From Actinomadura formosensis NBRC 14204 (GTDB lineage: Bacteria; Actinomycetota; Actinomycetes; Streptosporangiales; Streptosporangiaceae): a DNA stretch of 64,000 nucleotides. Location: positions 29,484 to 93,483 of the forward strand of contig NZ_BCQQ01000005.1 in NCBI RefSeq assembly GCF_001552155.1. The letters run 5' to 3'. Made by a program: the position numbers and the translations under genes. Shown here piece by piece: positions 25,316 through 32,555 of the stretch (position 1 is its first letter; each line of letters starts with the position of its first letter). Below the pieces are notes generated by a model. That model worked only from the letters and a program-made list of their open reading frames with translations. It was not told the origin of the DNA and searched no databases.

Positions 25316-26632
25316 ATGACCTTCAGCGAGACGTTCGGGGAGGCGCTCCGCCGGCTCATGGCCGACCGGGGGATCGGCGTCCGCGCCCTGGCCAGGCAGG
25401 TGCCCTGCGACGCCGGGCACGTGTCCGAGTTATGCCACGGCCACAAGGGTCCTTCGGATCAGTTGGCCGCCCGCCTCGACGAGATCCTCAGCGCCGCCGG
25501 GGAGCTCGTTGCCCTCACCCGAACAACGCCAGAAGACGCAGTTCAGGTCGGTAGCGTGAATTCCGGAGCGGTTCACGCCGACGACCTGGACGAGGACGAT
25601 GAGATGCAGCGACGCCGGTTACTGCAGGCACTGACCACGCTCGGTGCCGCATCGTCCCCCGCCGTCGAAGCGATCGAGTGCATCCGCGACGGAGTCGACC
25701 GGGCCATCGGACGGGACGAGTCATCCCACCTCGGCGAGTGGGAGGAAACGGTGGCCGAGTACGGCTACACCTATCTGCTCCTGCCTCCGCAACTGCTGCT
25801 CAGGGAGCTGGCTTCCGATCTGGTCGCGGTCCAGCGGATCGCCGGCCGCCGCACTCAGGGCAGGCTCACACCCTCGTGGTACCGAGTGACCGGCGTCTTG
25901 GCCGCGCTCATGGCCAAGACGCTGTGCAACATGGGGCAGCCACGCATGGCACGTGCCTGGTGGGTCACCGCGCAGCACGCCGCCGACACCTCAGGTGACC
26001 TGGATCTGGGCCTGTGGATCGCCGGTGAGCGGCTCGTGTACGGCCTCTACGAGAACCGTCCACCGGCGATCCTGCTGTGCAAGGCGGACCGGATGGCCGA
26101 CCGAGCACCCGGCATCTCGTGCCGTGGGCTGCTACATGTGCGGACCGTCCGCGCACAGTTGCTCGCGCTGGAAGGCGCGGAGGCGGAGGCGACCGCCGAA
26201 CTGCAGGCGTGCGAAGAGATCTTCGGCCGTCTCCCCATGTCGGTGACCGGCGAGGTGCGGTCGGTCGCCGGTTGGGCCGAGGACCGCTTGCGGTACACGG
26301 AGGCGTGGGTATACGCGCACACCGGAGACCATGACCGCCTCGACGCCGCCGCGGCCCGCGCCGTGGCGGTCCTGCCCTCCGACGACCCGCGCGTGCGCGT
26401 CCAACTGGACCTGCTGCGCGCGGCCGGGCATGTGCGGGCCGGTGACACCAGCGAGGGCGTACGGCACGCCCATGCCGTCTACGAGGCTCAGCCCGACGAG
26501 CACCGGACGGTGATGGTGACGAGCCTGGCCCGCCAGGTCGCCGAGGCCGTCCCGGCGCACAGCCGCGATGAGCCGGTCGTCGCCGGCTATCGGGAGCTGC
26601 TGGCCTCCGGGCCGCGCAGGGCGATCACGTAG
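25316..26632 (+). CDS. XRE-family regulator with long C-terminal helical domain (copy 1)
   Basis: 438 residues. The N-terminal helix-turn-helix (about 8-65) contains LMADRGIGVRALARQVPCDAGHVSELCHG. The rest is helical and resembles the TPR-like C-termini of actinomycete XRE regulators. I start at the ATG at 25316; its ribosome site is weak (GGTGGGAAACG). It is divergent from the small-protein cluster and overlaps the 3' end of the convergent acetyltransferase by 46 bp. The last 24 codons are repeated at 28568 after a different XRE gene. Confidence 0.85.
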   Translation: MTFSETFGEALRRLMADRGIGVRALARQVPCDAGHVSELCHGHKGPSDQLAARLDEILSAAGELVALTRTTPEDAVQVGSVNSGAVHADDLDEDDEMQRRRLLQALTTLGAASSPAVEAIECIRDGVDRAIGRDESSHLGEWEETVAEYGYTYLLLPPQLLLRELASDLVAVQRIAGRRTQGRLTPSWYRVTGVLAALMAKTLCNMGQPRMARAWWVTAQHAADTSGDLDLGLWIAGERLVYGLYENRPPAILLCKADRMADRAPGISCRGLLHVRTVRAQLLALEGAEAEATAELQACEEIFGRLPMSVTGEVRSVAGWAEDRLRYTEAWVYAHTGDHDRLDAAAARAVAVLPSDDPRVRVQLDLLRAAGHVRAGDTSEGVRHAHAVYEAQPDEHRTVMVTSLARQVAEAVPAHSRDEPVVAGYRELLASGPRRAIT

Positions 26633-27138
26633 AGGTCGAACCACGGCTCGGTCTCGCCCTCGCCGCCGGGTGTGCGGCCGGCGTGCCGCCACCCCCACCG
26701 CCGGTACATCGCCTGGATCTCACGCTCGTCCGGTGCCGTGGCGAGGGTGGCCCGCTCCTCCTGCCGTCCCGCGAGCAGTTCGTCCAAGAGGCGGTGTGCA
26801 AGTCCTCTGCCACGATGTGAGGGCCGCACAGCCAAATCGATCATGGCGAACGTCCGCCGCCCCGTCTCGGCGGTGAATCCGGGAGTCGGGGCGGGGGCCA
26901 GGCCGTCCCACCAGAACGATCCGGCGGACAGCGGCGCCCCGTAGACGAATCCTCTCAGCGCGCCGTCGTGCCGCACCGTCACGGCCTCGAATCCGGGCCG
27001 GGCGAGCAGGCGCCGCATCCGGGCTCGGTAGTCACCGAGGTCGTAGCGGGGAAACGCCTCGGCGTACACCACCTCGAACTCGCCGAGCCGGTGCCGGACG
27101 GCCTCGCTGTCGAGGTGCTCGATGTCCATCGGGCCCAT
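26587..27138 (-). CDS. GNAT-family N-acetyltransferase
   Basis: 183 residues. The acetyl-CoA motif is visible as AMIDLAVRPSHRGRGLAHRLLDELL, followed by ATAPDEREIQAMYRRWGWRHAGRTPG. The substrate cannot be inferred. It is convergent with, and overlaps, the XRE gene. Its ATG overlaps the stop of a short remnant resembling an acyl-CoA dehydrogenase tail (TGATG), suggesting it was once coupled to another gene. A frameshifted partial copy lies at 28563-28849. Confidence 0.85.
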   Translation of the reverse strand: MGPMDIEHLDSEAVRHRLGEFEVVYAEAFPRYDLGDYRARMRRLLARPGFEAVTVRHDGALRGFVYGAPLSAGSFWWDGLAPAPTPGFTAETGRRTFAMIDLAVRPSHRGRGLAHRLLDELLAGRQEERATLATAPDEREIQAMYRRWGWRHAGRTPGGEGETEPWFDLYVIALRGPEASSSR

Positions 27139-27194
27139 CAGATCACATAGTTATCGGCCAGACGGTCAAGGTGCAGGTCGGTGTTGCCGAAGGC
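27138..27194 (-). pseudogene. Short 3' gene remnant resembling an acyl-CoA dehydrogenase tail
   Basis: The minus strand reads AFGNTDLHLDRLADNYVI and a stop that overlaps the acetyltransferase ATG. It resembles the end of the dehydrogenase at 30542 (AFGDADLHLDHLAADLNL). Upstream the frame runs into the repeated XRE promoter block at 27192, so only the last 18 codons survive. Confidence 0.4.
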
Positions 27195-27263
27195 CGGGGC
27201 CGTCTTCGCGTCCGGCGATGCCTTTCGCACTCCACCTGACCGCTTTCGGGGTTAGCGTGGAAG
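27192..27263 (+). repeat. Second copy of the XRE upstream element (partial)
   Basis: 72 bp matching 25171-25242 with three mismatches, ending in GGGGTTAGCGTGGAAG. Only the XRE-facing part is kept; the outer half of the stem-loop and the small-protein genes are missing. Confidence 0.8.
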
Positions 27264-27333
27264 TCACTGCGTGCTGCCCACCCGGCGGGCGGTGTCAGGC
27301 AGCGGGTCAACCCGGGGCGAAACGGGCGAGGCG

Positions 27334-28542
27334 ATGACCACCTTCGGCGAGAGGCTCCGTCAGCTCATAGCGGAGCACGAGATCAGTCAGCGCAAGCTCG
27401 CGCGGCTCGTCCCCTGTGATGACGGGTTCCTGTCACGCATCGCCAACGACCGCAGACGCCCCTCCCCCGAGTTGGCCGCGCGGCTGGACGAGTTACTCGA
27501 CGCCGGCGGTGAACTCGCCGCGCTGCGTCCCGCCGCGCCGCCGCCGTCCGCGCCCAGGGGCGGGATCGAGGAGGAGATCGAGGCGCTGGAACTGGCGCGC
27601 CGCGTCGCCGCCAGCGAGGTCGGGGACGGCACGCTCGTGGCACTGGAGGCGGCCGTGGACGAACTGGCGTCCGCGTATGCACTGACCTCGCCGTCCGGCC
27701 TGCTGCTCCGGATCCGGCGGCACCTCGGCTACGTGTCCACGCTCATGGACGTACGCATGACACTGGCCGAGCGCCACCGCCTGACCGTGATCGGCGGCTG
27801 GCTGTCACTGCTCGCCGCGACCTGCGACATCGACCTGGGCGAAGACCTCATCGCCGCCGCGCGGCTGCGCACCGCCGCGCAGCTCGCCGAGCACGCCGAC
27901 CACCCCGAAATCCTCGCGTGGGCGCTGGAGACCCGCGCGTGGCAGCAGCTCACGGACGGGAACTGCCGGGAGGCGATCCGGCTGGCGCGGGGCGCGCAGG
28001 AGGTCGCGCCCCGCACGTCGTCGGCGTTCATCCAGGCGACAGCACAGGAAGGCCGCGCGTGGGCCCGCCTTGGCGCCGGCCCGGAGACGCGCGACGCCCT
28101 GGCGCGCGTGGACCGGCTCGTGGAGCCCCTCGCGCAGCCCGACCGGCCCGAGCATCACTATCGGTACGACCCGACCAAGCGCGAGGCGTACACGGCGACC
28201 ACGCTCGCATGGGTCGGGGACCCGGCGGCCGAATCGTACGCACGGGGAGTCCTGGCGCGGTTGGAGCGGCCGTCCGGCGGCCCGGCGCGGCCCCGGCGGG
28301 CGGCGTCCGCGCGGCTCGACTTGGCGCTCGCCCTGCTCGCGGGTGATCAGCCCGCGCAGGCGGCGCACACCGCGTTGGAGGCGGTGGAGAGCGGCCGGCT
28401 GGTGCCCTCGAACCACTGGCGGGTGACACAGGTGATCACGGCCGTAGAGGCGCGGGGCGTGCCGGAGGCCGCCGAACTGCACGAGGCGTACCTTGCGCTA
28501 TGTGCCCCCTCGCGGCAGAGCCACGGTCCAGGCATCGGATAG
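27334..28542 (+). CDS. XRE-family regulator with long C-terminal domain (copy 2)
   Basis: 402 residues. The helix-turn-helix (about 8-66) has the sequence ISQRKLARLVPCDDGFLSRIAND, closer to the heads at 43559 and 44800 than to copy 1. The C-terminal part (about 80-400) is helical and clearly different from copy 1. The ATG at 27334 follows GGGCGAGGCG. The 72-bp upstream element and the 3' flank match copy 1, yet the coding body does not, so this gene appears to have replaced an earlier copy-1-like gene. Confidence 0.85.
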   Translation: MTTFGERLRQLIAEHEISQRKLARLVPCDDGFLSRIANDRRRPSPELAARLDELLDAGGELAALRPAAPPPSAPRGGIEEEIEALELARRVAASEVGDGTLVALEAAVDELASAYALTSPSGLLLRIRRHLGYVSTLMDVRMTLAERHRLTVIGGWLSLLAATCDIDLGEDLIAAARLRTAAQLAEHADHPEILAWALETRAWQQLTDGNCREAIRLARGAQEVAPRTSSAFIQATAQEGRAWARLGAGPETRDALARVDRLVEPLAQPDRPEHHYRYDPTKREAYTATTLAWVGDPAAESYARGVLARLERPSGGPARPRRAASARLDLALALLAGDQPAQAAHTALEAVESGRLVPSNHWRVTQVITAVEARGVPEAAELHEAYLALCAPSRQSHGPGIG

Positions 28543-28562
28543 ACCATCCGCGAAGCAGCCGA

Positions 28563-28849
28563 CACAGCCGTGATGAGCCGGTCGTCGCCGGCTATCGGGA
28601 GCTGCTGGCCTCCGGGCCACGCAGGGCGATCACGTAGAGGTCGAACCACGGCTCGGTCTCGCCCTCGCCGCCGGGTGTGCGGCAGGCGTGCTGCCAGCCC
28701 CACCGCCGGTACATTGCCTGGATTTCACGCTCGTTCGGTGCTGTGGCGAGCGCGGCCCGCTCTTCCTGTCGTCCCGTGAGCAGTTCCGTCCAGGAGGCGG
28801 TGTGCAAGTCCTCTGCCACGGTGTGAGGGCCGCACGGCCAGGTCGATCA
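28563..28849 (-). pseudogene. Truncated, frameshifted copy of the GNAT gene with the tail of a XRE gene
   Basis: 287 bp closely match 26558-26843. On the plus strand this includes the last 24 codons of XRE copy 1 (HDEPVVAGYRELLASGPRR). On the minus strand it encodes the last ~85 residues of the acetyltransferase, with one extra base near 28787 breaking the frame. Homology stops at 28849, where an IS630-type fragment begins. No functional acetyltransferase can be made. Confidence 0.85.
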
Positions 28850-28990
28850 CCTTCACCTCGGTCACCGAACTCATCGACGTCATCCGCCGCTACACCGACG
28901 CCTACAACGACCACTCAAACCGTTCTCCTGGACCAAGACCGCCAACGAAATTCTCGAACCCACCACCCCACACCACACAAAACTTCATCA
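28846..28990 (+). mobile_element. 3' remnant of an IS630-family transposase
   Basis: The plus strand reads ITFTSVTELIDVIRRYTDAYN, then, after a one-base deletion near 28918, FSWTKTANEILEP. The WTKTANEIL motif near the C-terminus is typical of IS630/Tc1-mariner transposases. The rest of the element, including the DDE core, is absent. The fragment abuts the truncated acetyltransferase copy, so the insertion or a later deletion broke that gene. Confidence 0.75.
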
Positions 28991-29001
28991 CACGACATTA
29001 G

Positions 29002-29069
29002 TTGACAAATCAATTACTTTAATGACATTTGACATTTGATTTGACAAAGCATTCATATTGGGTAATTAT
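29002..29069 (+). promoter_or_regulatory. A+T-rich promoter with repeated TTGACA elements
   Basis: TTGACA occurs at 29002, 29029 and 29041 within a run of TTTGACA-like repeats. The last copy, a 16-bp spacer and TAATTA (29063-29068) make a credible promoter whose start site would fall at or next to the ATG at 29076, predicting a leaderless mRNA. The composition contrasts sharply with the surrounding genes. Confidence 0.55.
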
Positions 29070-29075
29070 TTAGCC

Positions 29076-29555
29076 ATGAGGATCAACTATCGCGCCGCCG
29101 CCCTGGCTTCGCTCGCCGCTGGCCTCACCACCTTCACGCTCACCGGGCAGGCCATCGCTACCTCGCCCGCCAACTCCGCCGACTCGCTCAGCAGCGCTGA
29201 GCAGAAGCTGCTCACATCCGGAAAGCCAATCGATGTGGTGATCAACCCCACCAACGGCGCGCTCCTGTCGGTTACCCCACAGGCCGATATTCACTCGGCG
29301 ATCGGTAACCACAACTACTGCAACTCTGGGGACGGCTGCTACCTGTCGGGCAGAACGCCCTACGCGCACCAGGGGTTCTACGGGTCGGCGGGGACTTACC
29401 GAGGCTCCTGGCCCTACCGATCGGGCTACAACACCGGCAGGTACACCGCATCGGCCTGCTGGACCCAGGCCTGCTCCCAGAGGGCTCTCCCCCCGAACAC
29501 TCATGCCACCTTCAACGGAGCGCTGGTGACCGGGACATCATTCACTATCCATTAG
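29076..29555 (+). CDS. Small secreted protein, AEQKLL...VVIxP family member 1 (159 aa)
   Basis: A signal peptide (MRINYR, hydrophobic core, cleavage near GQAIA) precedes a short N-domain with AEQKLLTSGKPIDVVINPTNG and LLSVTP. A Gly/Tyr/Ser-rich C-terminal domain has four cysteines (NYC, GCY, ACW, ACS), probably two disulfides. No known toxin or enzyme motif is seen. GC bias is weaker than in neighbours and the promoter is A+T-rich, suggesting transfer from elsewhere. It shares its N-domain with the next gene. Confidence 0.75.
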   Translation: MRINYRAAALASLAAGLTTFTLTGQAIATSPANSADSLSSAEQKLLTSGKPIDVVINPTNGALLSVTPQADIHSAIGNHNYCNSGDGCYLSGRTPYAHQGFYGSAGTYRGSWPYRSGYNTGRYTASACWTQACSQRALPPNTHATFNGALVTGTSFTIH

Positions 29556-29601
29556 GGAGCAAACGTCTGAGCCGTCATGCCCCCGTGGTAGCGTCAGCCA
29601 C

Positions 29602-29829
29602 ATGATCATAGGGATGAGGACGCTGACCGCCACTCTGACTACTGTGAGTATGTCCGTCCTGGCACTCGCAAGCTCGGTCTCTGCGGAGCCTGCCCCATCA
29701 AACCCGCAGCCACCTTTGCCCAGAGCCGAACAGAAACTACTGGACTCGGGCACACCGACCAACGTGGTTATCGATCCCGAAAACGGTCAGGTGCTATCGG
29801 TTACTCCGCGAAACGGTTCGCTACATTGA
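29602..29829 (+). CDS. Small secreted protein, shorter paralog of the preceding gene (75 aa)
   Basis: A signal peptide (LTATLTTVSMSVLALASSVSA) is followed by AEQKLLDSGTPTNVVIDP and GQVLSVTP, nearly the same N-domain as the 159-residue protein. It ends right after that domain, so it lacks the cysteine-rich part. It could be a truncated duplicate or a free-standing partner such as an immunity or chaperone-like protein (speculative). The start may be the ATG at 29602 or at 29614. Confidence 0.65.
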   Translation: MIIGMRTLTATLTTVSMSVLALASSVSAEPAPSNPQPPLPRAEQKLLDSGTPTNVVIDPENGQVLSVTPRNGSLH

Positions 29830-29895
29830 CATAGTTATGACCGTCTCACTGACTGGTCGCGAAGGAGGATGCGAGGAGCGCCCACATGGGCTCCT

Positions 29896-29952
29896 CCAGC
29901 AAGAGCCCCCTACTCTTAGGACAATGTCCTCGGAGTAGGGGGCTCTTGCTGG
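29896..29952. repeat. 57-nt near-perfect long hairpin
   Basis: A perfect 20-bp inverted repeat (29896-29915 with 29933-29952; arm begins CCAGCAAGAGCCCCC) encloses an inner 5-bp stem (AGGAC/GTCCT) with a 3-nt loop. No U-tract follows. It is longer and more perfect than the terminators in this window; a small MITE-like element, a structured RNA or a strong terminator are all possible. Confidence 0.6.
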
Positions 29953-30089
29953 CTGAATTCACTGTTATCCAGCCCCTCCCGGGCCGCAGCCCAACAATCA
30001 CAGTTCCGATGCTGGTTGCCCCTTCCTCCCCTACAGGTCGGGGACATGCCGGGCCTGTTCTTGGCGAGTAGCATCCCGACTGGAGTCCA

Positions 30090-30424
30090 CTGTTACGCGC
30101 CCGCGCCGAGGCCGGCGCCCGCGTGCGACTCCTGATCGGCGCCCCACAGGGCGCCCAGTTCGCGGCGCGAGACACCGAGAAGTCCATCGGCGGCGGCAAC
30201 GCCGGACGGGTCACCACGGTGCTGAACCACTACCGGGCCGGGTGGGTGCTCCTGCTGCGCCGCGCTGACAACGACCTGTGGACGATCCCGACCGGCGAAC
30301 TGAAGCGGGGCGAGACGAGGTCCGGTGGGTCGAGCCGGGCGAACTCGACGGCTACGAGATCCACCCCGCGCTACGACGACGCATTCGCCACGGTCTCAGC
30401 GGGACCGGCCCACACGTGGACTAG
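30090..30424 (+). pseudogene. Scrambled remnant: XRE C-terminal (DUF5919-like) piece fused to a broken NUDIX gene
   Basis: From 30090 the frame reads LLRARAEAGARVRLLIGAPQ, resembling the DUF5919-type end of some XRE regulators. It runs directly into WVLLLRRADNDLWTIPTGEL, the start of a NUDIX hydrolase. The NUDIX box itself is missing: after GELKRGET the frame breaks and resumes as WVEPGELDGYEIHPALRRR, a NUDIX C-terminus, ending at 30424. At least two deletions are needed to explain it. Confidence 0.65.
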
Positions 30425-30505
30425 CTGTGTACTGCTCCGTGGCGGTCCCAGTGGGGCTGACCGCGCTGCCGGAAATTGTCGGCACAATGGGGCCCCGCCG
30501 AAACA

Positions 30506-30536
30506 CCCGGCCGGGTTGGTCCGGCCGGGCGTCTTT
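30506..30536. terminator. Intrinsic terminator between the NUDIX remnant and the catabolic operon
   Basis: CCCGGCCGG and CCGGCCGGG (9 bp, 6-nt loop) followed by CGTCTTTGTGTT. It probably terminates the minus-strand operon ending at 30542 as well as plus-strand transcripts. It resembles the terminator at 24303. Confidence 0.7.
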
Positions 30537-30541
30537 GTGTT

Positions 30542-31621
30542 CTATAGGTTCAGGTCGGCGGCCAGGTGGTCTAGGTGCAGGTCGGCGTCACCGAAGGCCA
30601 GGGACGTGGTCATCGCGTGTTCGGAGAACAGGTGCAGGTCGTGTTCCTTCGTGAAGCCGATCGCGCCGTGTACCTGGTGGCCCAGGGCACATACGCGTTC
30701 GTATGCCTCGCTCACCCACGCCTTGGCCATCGCCACTTCTTGCGCGGCGTCCCGGTTCGCCGACAGCAGCCAGATCGCCTCGTAGGCGATGAACCGGGAA
30801 CCGAGCACGTCGATCGCCATGTTCGCGCAGTGGTGCTGGACGGCCTGGAACGACCCGATGGCCCGGCCGAACTGCTCGCGTTCCGTCGCGTACTGCACCG
30901 TCATGTCGAGGACGCGTTGCGCCGCGCCCACCATCTCCGCGCAGGTCGCGGCGGCCCCGAACAGGGAGATCGCCTCGGCGGCGGCCGGTCCGAGGGCATG
31001 GTCCTCCGGCACGTGGACCCCGGCCAGCTCGGCGTGGCACGGACGGCCGGGGCCGATCGTCTCCAGCGGCTGGAGCGTGACGTCCGAGGCGTCCACCCAG
31101 AAGGCGTGCGGGTCATCGTCGAGCCGGGCCACCACCAGGATGTTCTCGGCGGAGGCGGCGAACGGGACGAAGGTGGCGGTCCCGTCCAGGACGAAGCCGT
31201 CGCCGTCGCGTGTGGCGGCCGGTCCCTCGCCGGGGCGGTCCCAGGGAAGCGGTGTGGCGGTTACGACCTGGCCGTCCGCGATGGCGCTCAGCCACCGTTC
31301 CTTCTGGCCGGACGTGCCGAAACGGGCCACCGGCATCCCGCAGCAGGCCACCGACGCCGGCAGCGGGCTCGGGACCTGCGCGTATCCGAGCTGTTCGAAC
31401 AGCAGGCACACGTCCAGGAAGTCGCCGCCCACGCCGCCGTGCTCCTCGGGGAACGCGAGGCCCGTCCAGCCGAGTTCCACCATCTCCTTCCAGAGCGCGG
31501 CGGAGTAGCCGGCCGGGTCGCCGTCCACCGCCCGCGCCCCGGCGGTCTCCGCCCTGGCCGCGAGGACCTCGCGGGCGGTGGAGGCGATCAGCTCCTGCTC
31601 CTCGGTCAGGCTCAGGTTCAT
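30542..31621 (-). CDS. Acyl-CoA dehydrogenase, small subunit type (359 aa)
   Basis: Flavoprotein of the acyl-CoA dehydrogenase family: N-terminal helical domain (LTEEQELIASTAREVL), middle beta-domain (about 120-220) and C-terminal helices with QYATEREQFGRAIGSFQAVQHH and VHGAIGFTKEHDLHLF. It is shorter than the operon's other dehydrogenase and lacks a GGTxEIQRN segment. Such short/long pairs in actinobacteria often form alpha2beta2 enzymes in steroid or branched-chain side-chain oxidation (FadE26/27 type), which I infer here. ATG overlaps the preceding stop. Confidence 0.88.
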   Translation of the reverse strand: MNLSLTEEQELIASTAREVLAARAETAGARAVDGDPAGYSAALWKEMVELGWTGLAFPEEHGGVGGDFLDVCLLFEQLGYAQVPSPLPASVACCGMPVARFGTSGQKERWLSAIADGQVVTATPLPWDRPGEGPAATRDGDGFVLDGTATFVPFAASAENILVVARLDDDPHAFWVDASDVTLQPLETIGPGRPCHAELAGVHVPEDHALGPAAAEAISLFGAAATCAEMVGAAQRVLDMTVQYATEREQFGRAIGSFQAVQHHCANMAIDVLGSRFIAYEAIWLLSANRDAAQEVAMAKAWVSEAYERVCALGHQVHGAIGFTKEHDLHLFSEHAMTTSLAFGDADLHLDHLAADLNL

Positions 31622-32547
31622 CGCGGCGGCACCTTGTCGGAGCGGACCCACACGCCGGGCCGTTCCTCCCAGAACAGCTGGACGAGGACGCCGCCGGTGT
31701 GCTTCGGGTGGATGAACGTGTCCCGCCACGCCGCGCCGTCGGTGCTGCCCTCGTTCTCCCCGAAGGTCGGCGTGCCGTGGTGCTCGCACGCGGCCATCGC
31801 CCGGTCCCAGTCGGCCACCTCGAACGTGACGTGGTGGGCGCCGGGGCCGCCCCGGTCGAGGAACCGCGCGATGAACGAGTCCTCGCCGCGCGGCATGATC
31901 ACTTCCCAGCAGATCGCGGAGCCGGGGATGTTGAGCACGAGGTCCGCCATGTCGGGGTGTTCGTCGTCCGGCGTCCGCCAGACCTGCACGAACCCGGCCA
32001 GGTCGTGGTACCAGCGGGCGAGCGCGTCGCGGTCGTGGAACGCCTGGCAGATGTGGTCGAGCGCCACGATGCCGAGGGACGGCCCCTCCGGCTCGCCCGG
32101 CTCCACGCTGGAGGCGGCCGAATCGCCGCACATGTCCAGGCTGCCTGGTCCCCGGAACCGCCACAGCACGCCCGGACCGTGCTCGGGCGGGCTCAGCGGC
32201 GCCTCCAGCCAGCGTCCGCGCGGCCCCTCGGCCGGCTTGATGCCGCGCGCCTCAAGGTCCGCGCGGACGGTTTCGAGATCGGGTACCTCGGCGCCGACGT
32301 GGTGCAGCCCGGGACGTCCGCCGTGCTCGTCCAGGAAGGTCTGCAACGGCCCGTCGCCCGTGGGCGCCACCACCTCCCATGCCTGGCCGTGGCTGCCGGG
32401 GATCTCCAGCCGGGCGCCGCGCACGCCCTCGCCCGGATCGTCCCAGCTCCGGACGCGCCGGAACCCGAACAGCCCCTCCAGCAGCGCGACCTGCCCGCCG
32501 AGGTCGGGGGTCACCTGCGCGACATGATCGATGCGGTAGATCTGCAC
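31618..32547 (-). CDS. Two-domain VOC (glyoxalase-fold) protein
   Basis: 309 residues with two vicinal-oxygen-chelate modules: one starts RIDHVAQVTPDLGG and includes GLHHVGAEVPD, the second starts ALDHICQAFHDRDA and includes GAHHVTFEVADWDRAM. Histidines and C-terminal acids are placed for metal binding, as in methylmalonyl-CoA epimerases and extradiol dioxygenases. The reaction is unknown; isomerising or hydrating an acyl-CoA intermediate would fit the operon. The GTG at 32547 follows AGGAGG; its stop overlaps the dehydrogenase start. Confidence 0.8.
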   Translation of the reverse strand: MQIYRIDHVAQVTPDLGGQVALLEGLFGFRRVRSWDDPGEGVRGARLEIPGSHGQAWEVVAPTGDGPLQTFLDEHGGRPGLHHVGAEVPDLETVRADLEARGIKPAEGPRGRWLEAPLSPPEHGPGVLWRFRGPGSLDMCGDSAASSVEPGEPEGPSLGIVALDHICQAFHDRDALARWYHDLAGFVQVWRTPDDEHPDMADLVLNIPGSAICWEVIMPRGEDSFIARFLDRGGPGAHHVTFEVADWDRAMAACEHHGTPTFGENEGSTDGAAWRDTFIHPKHTGGVLVQLFWEERPGVWVRSDKVPPR

Positions 32548-32555
32548 GGGTCCTC

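Noticed and set aside
28592..28819. 75-codon frame that looks like a small acetyltransferase
   Set aside because: It is the C-terminal part of the frameshifted acetyltransferase copy; its first residues come from the wrong frame.
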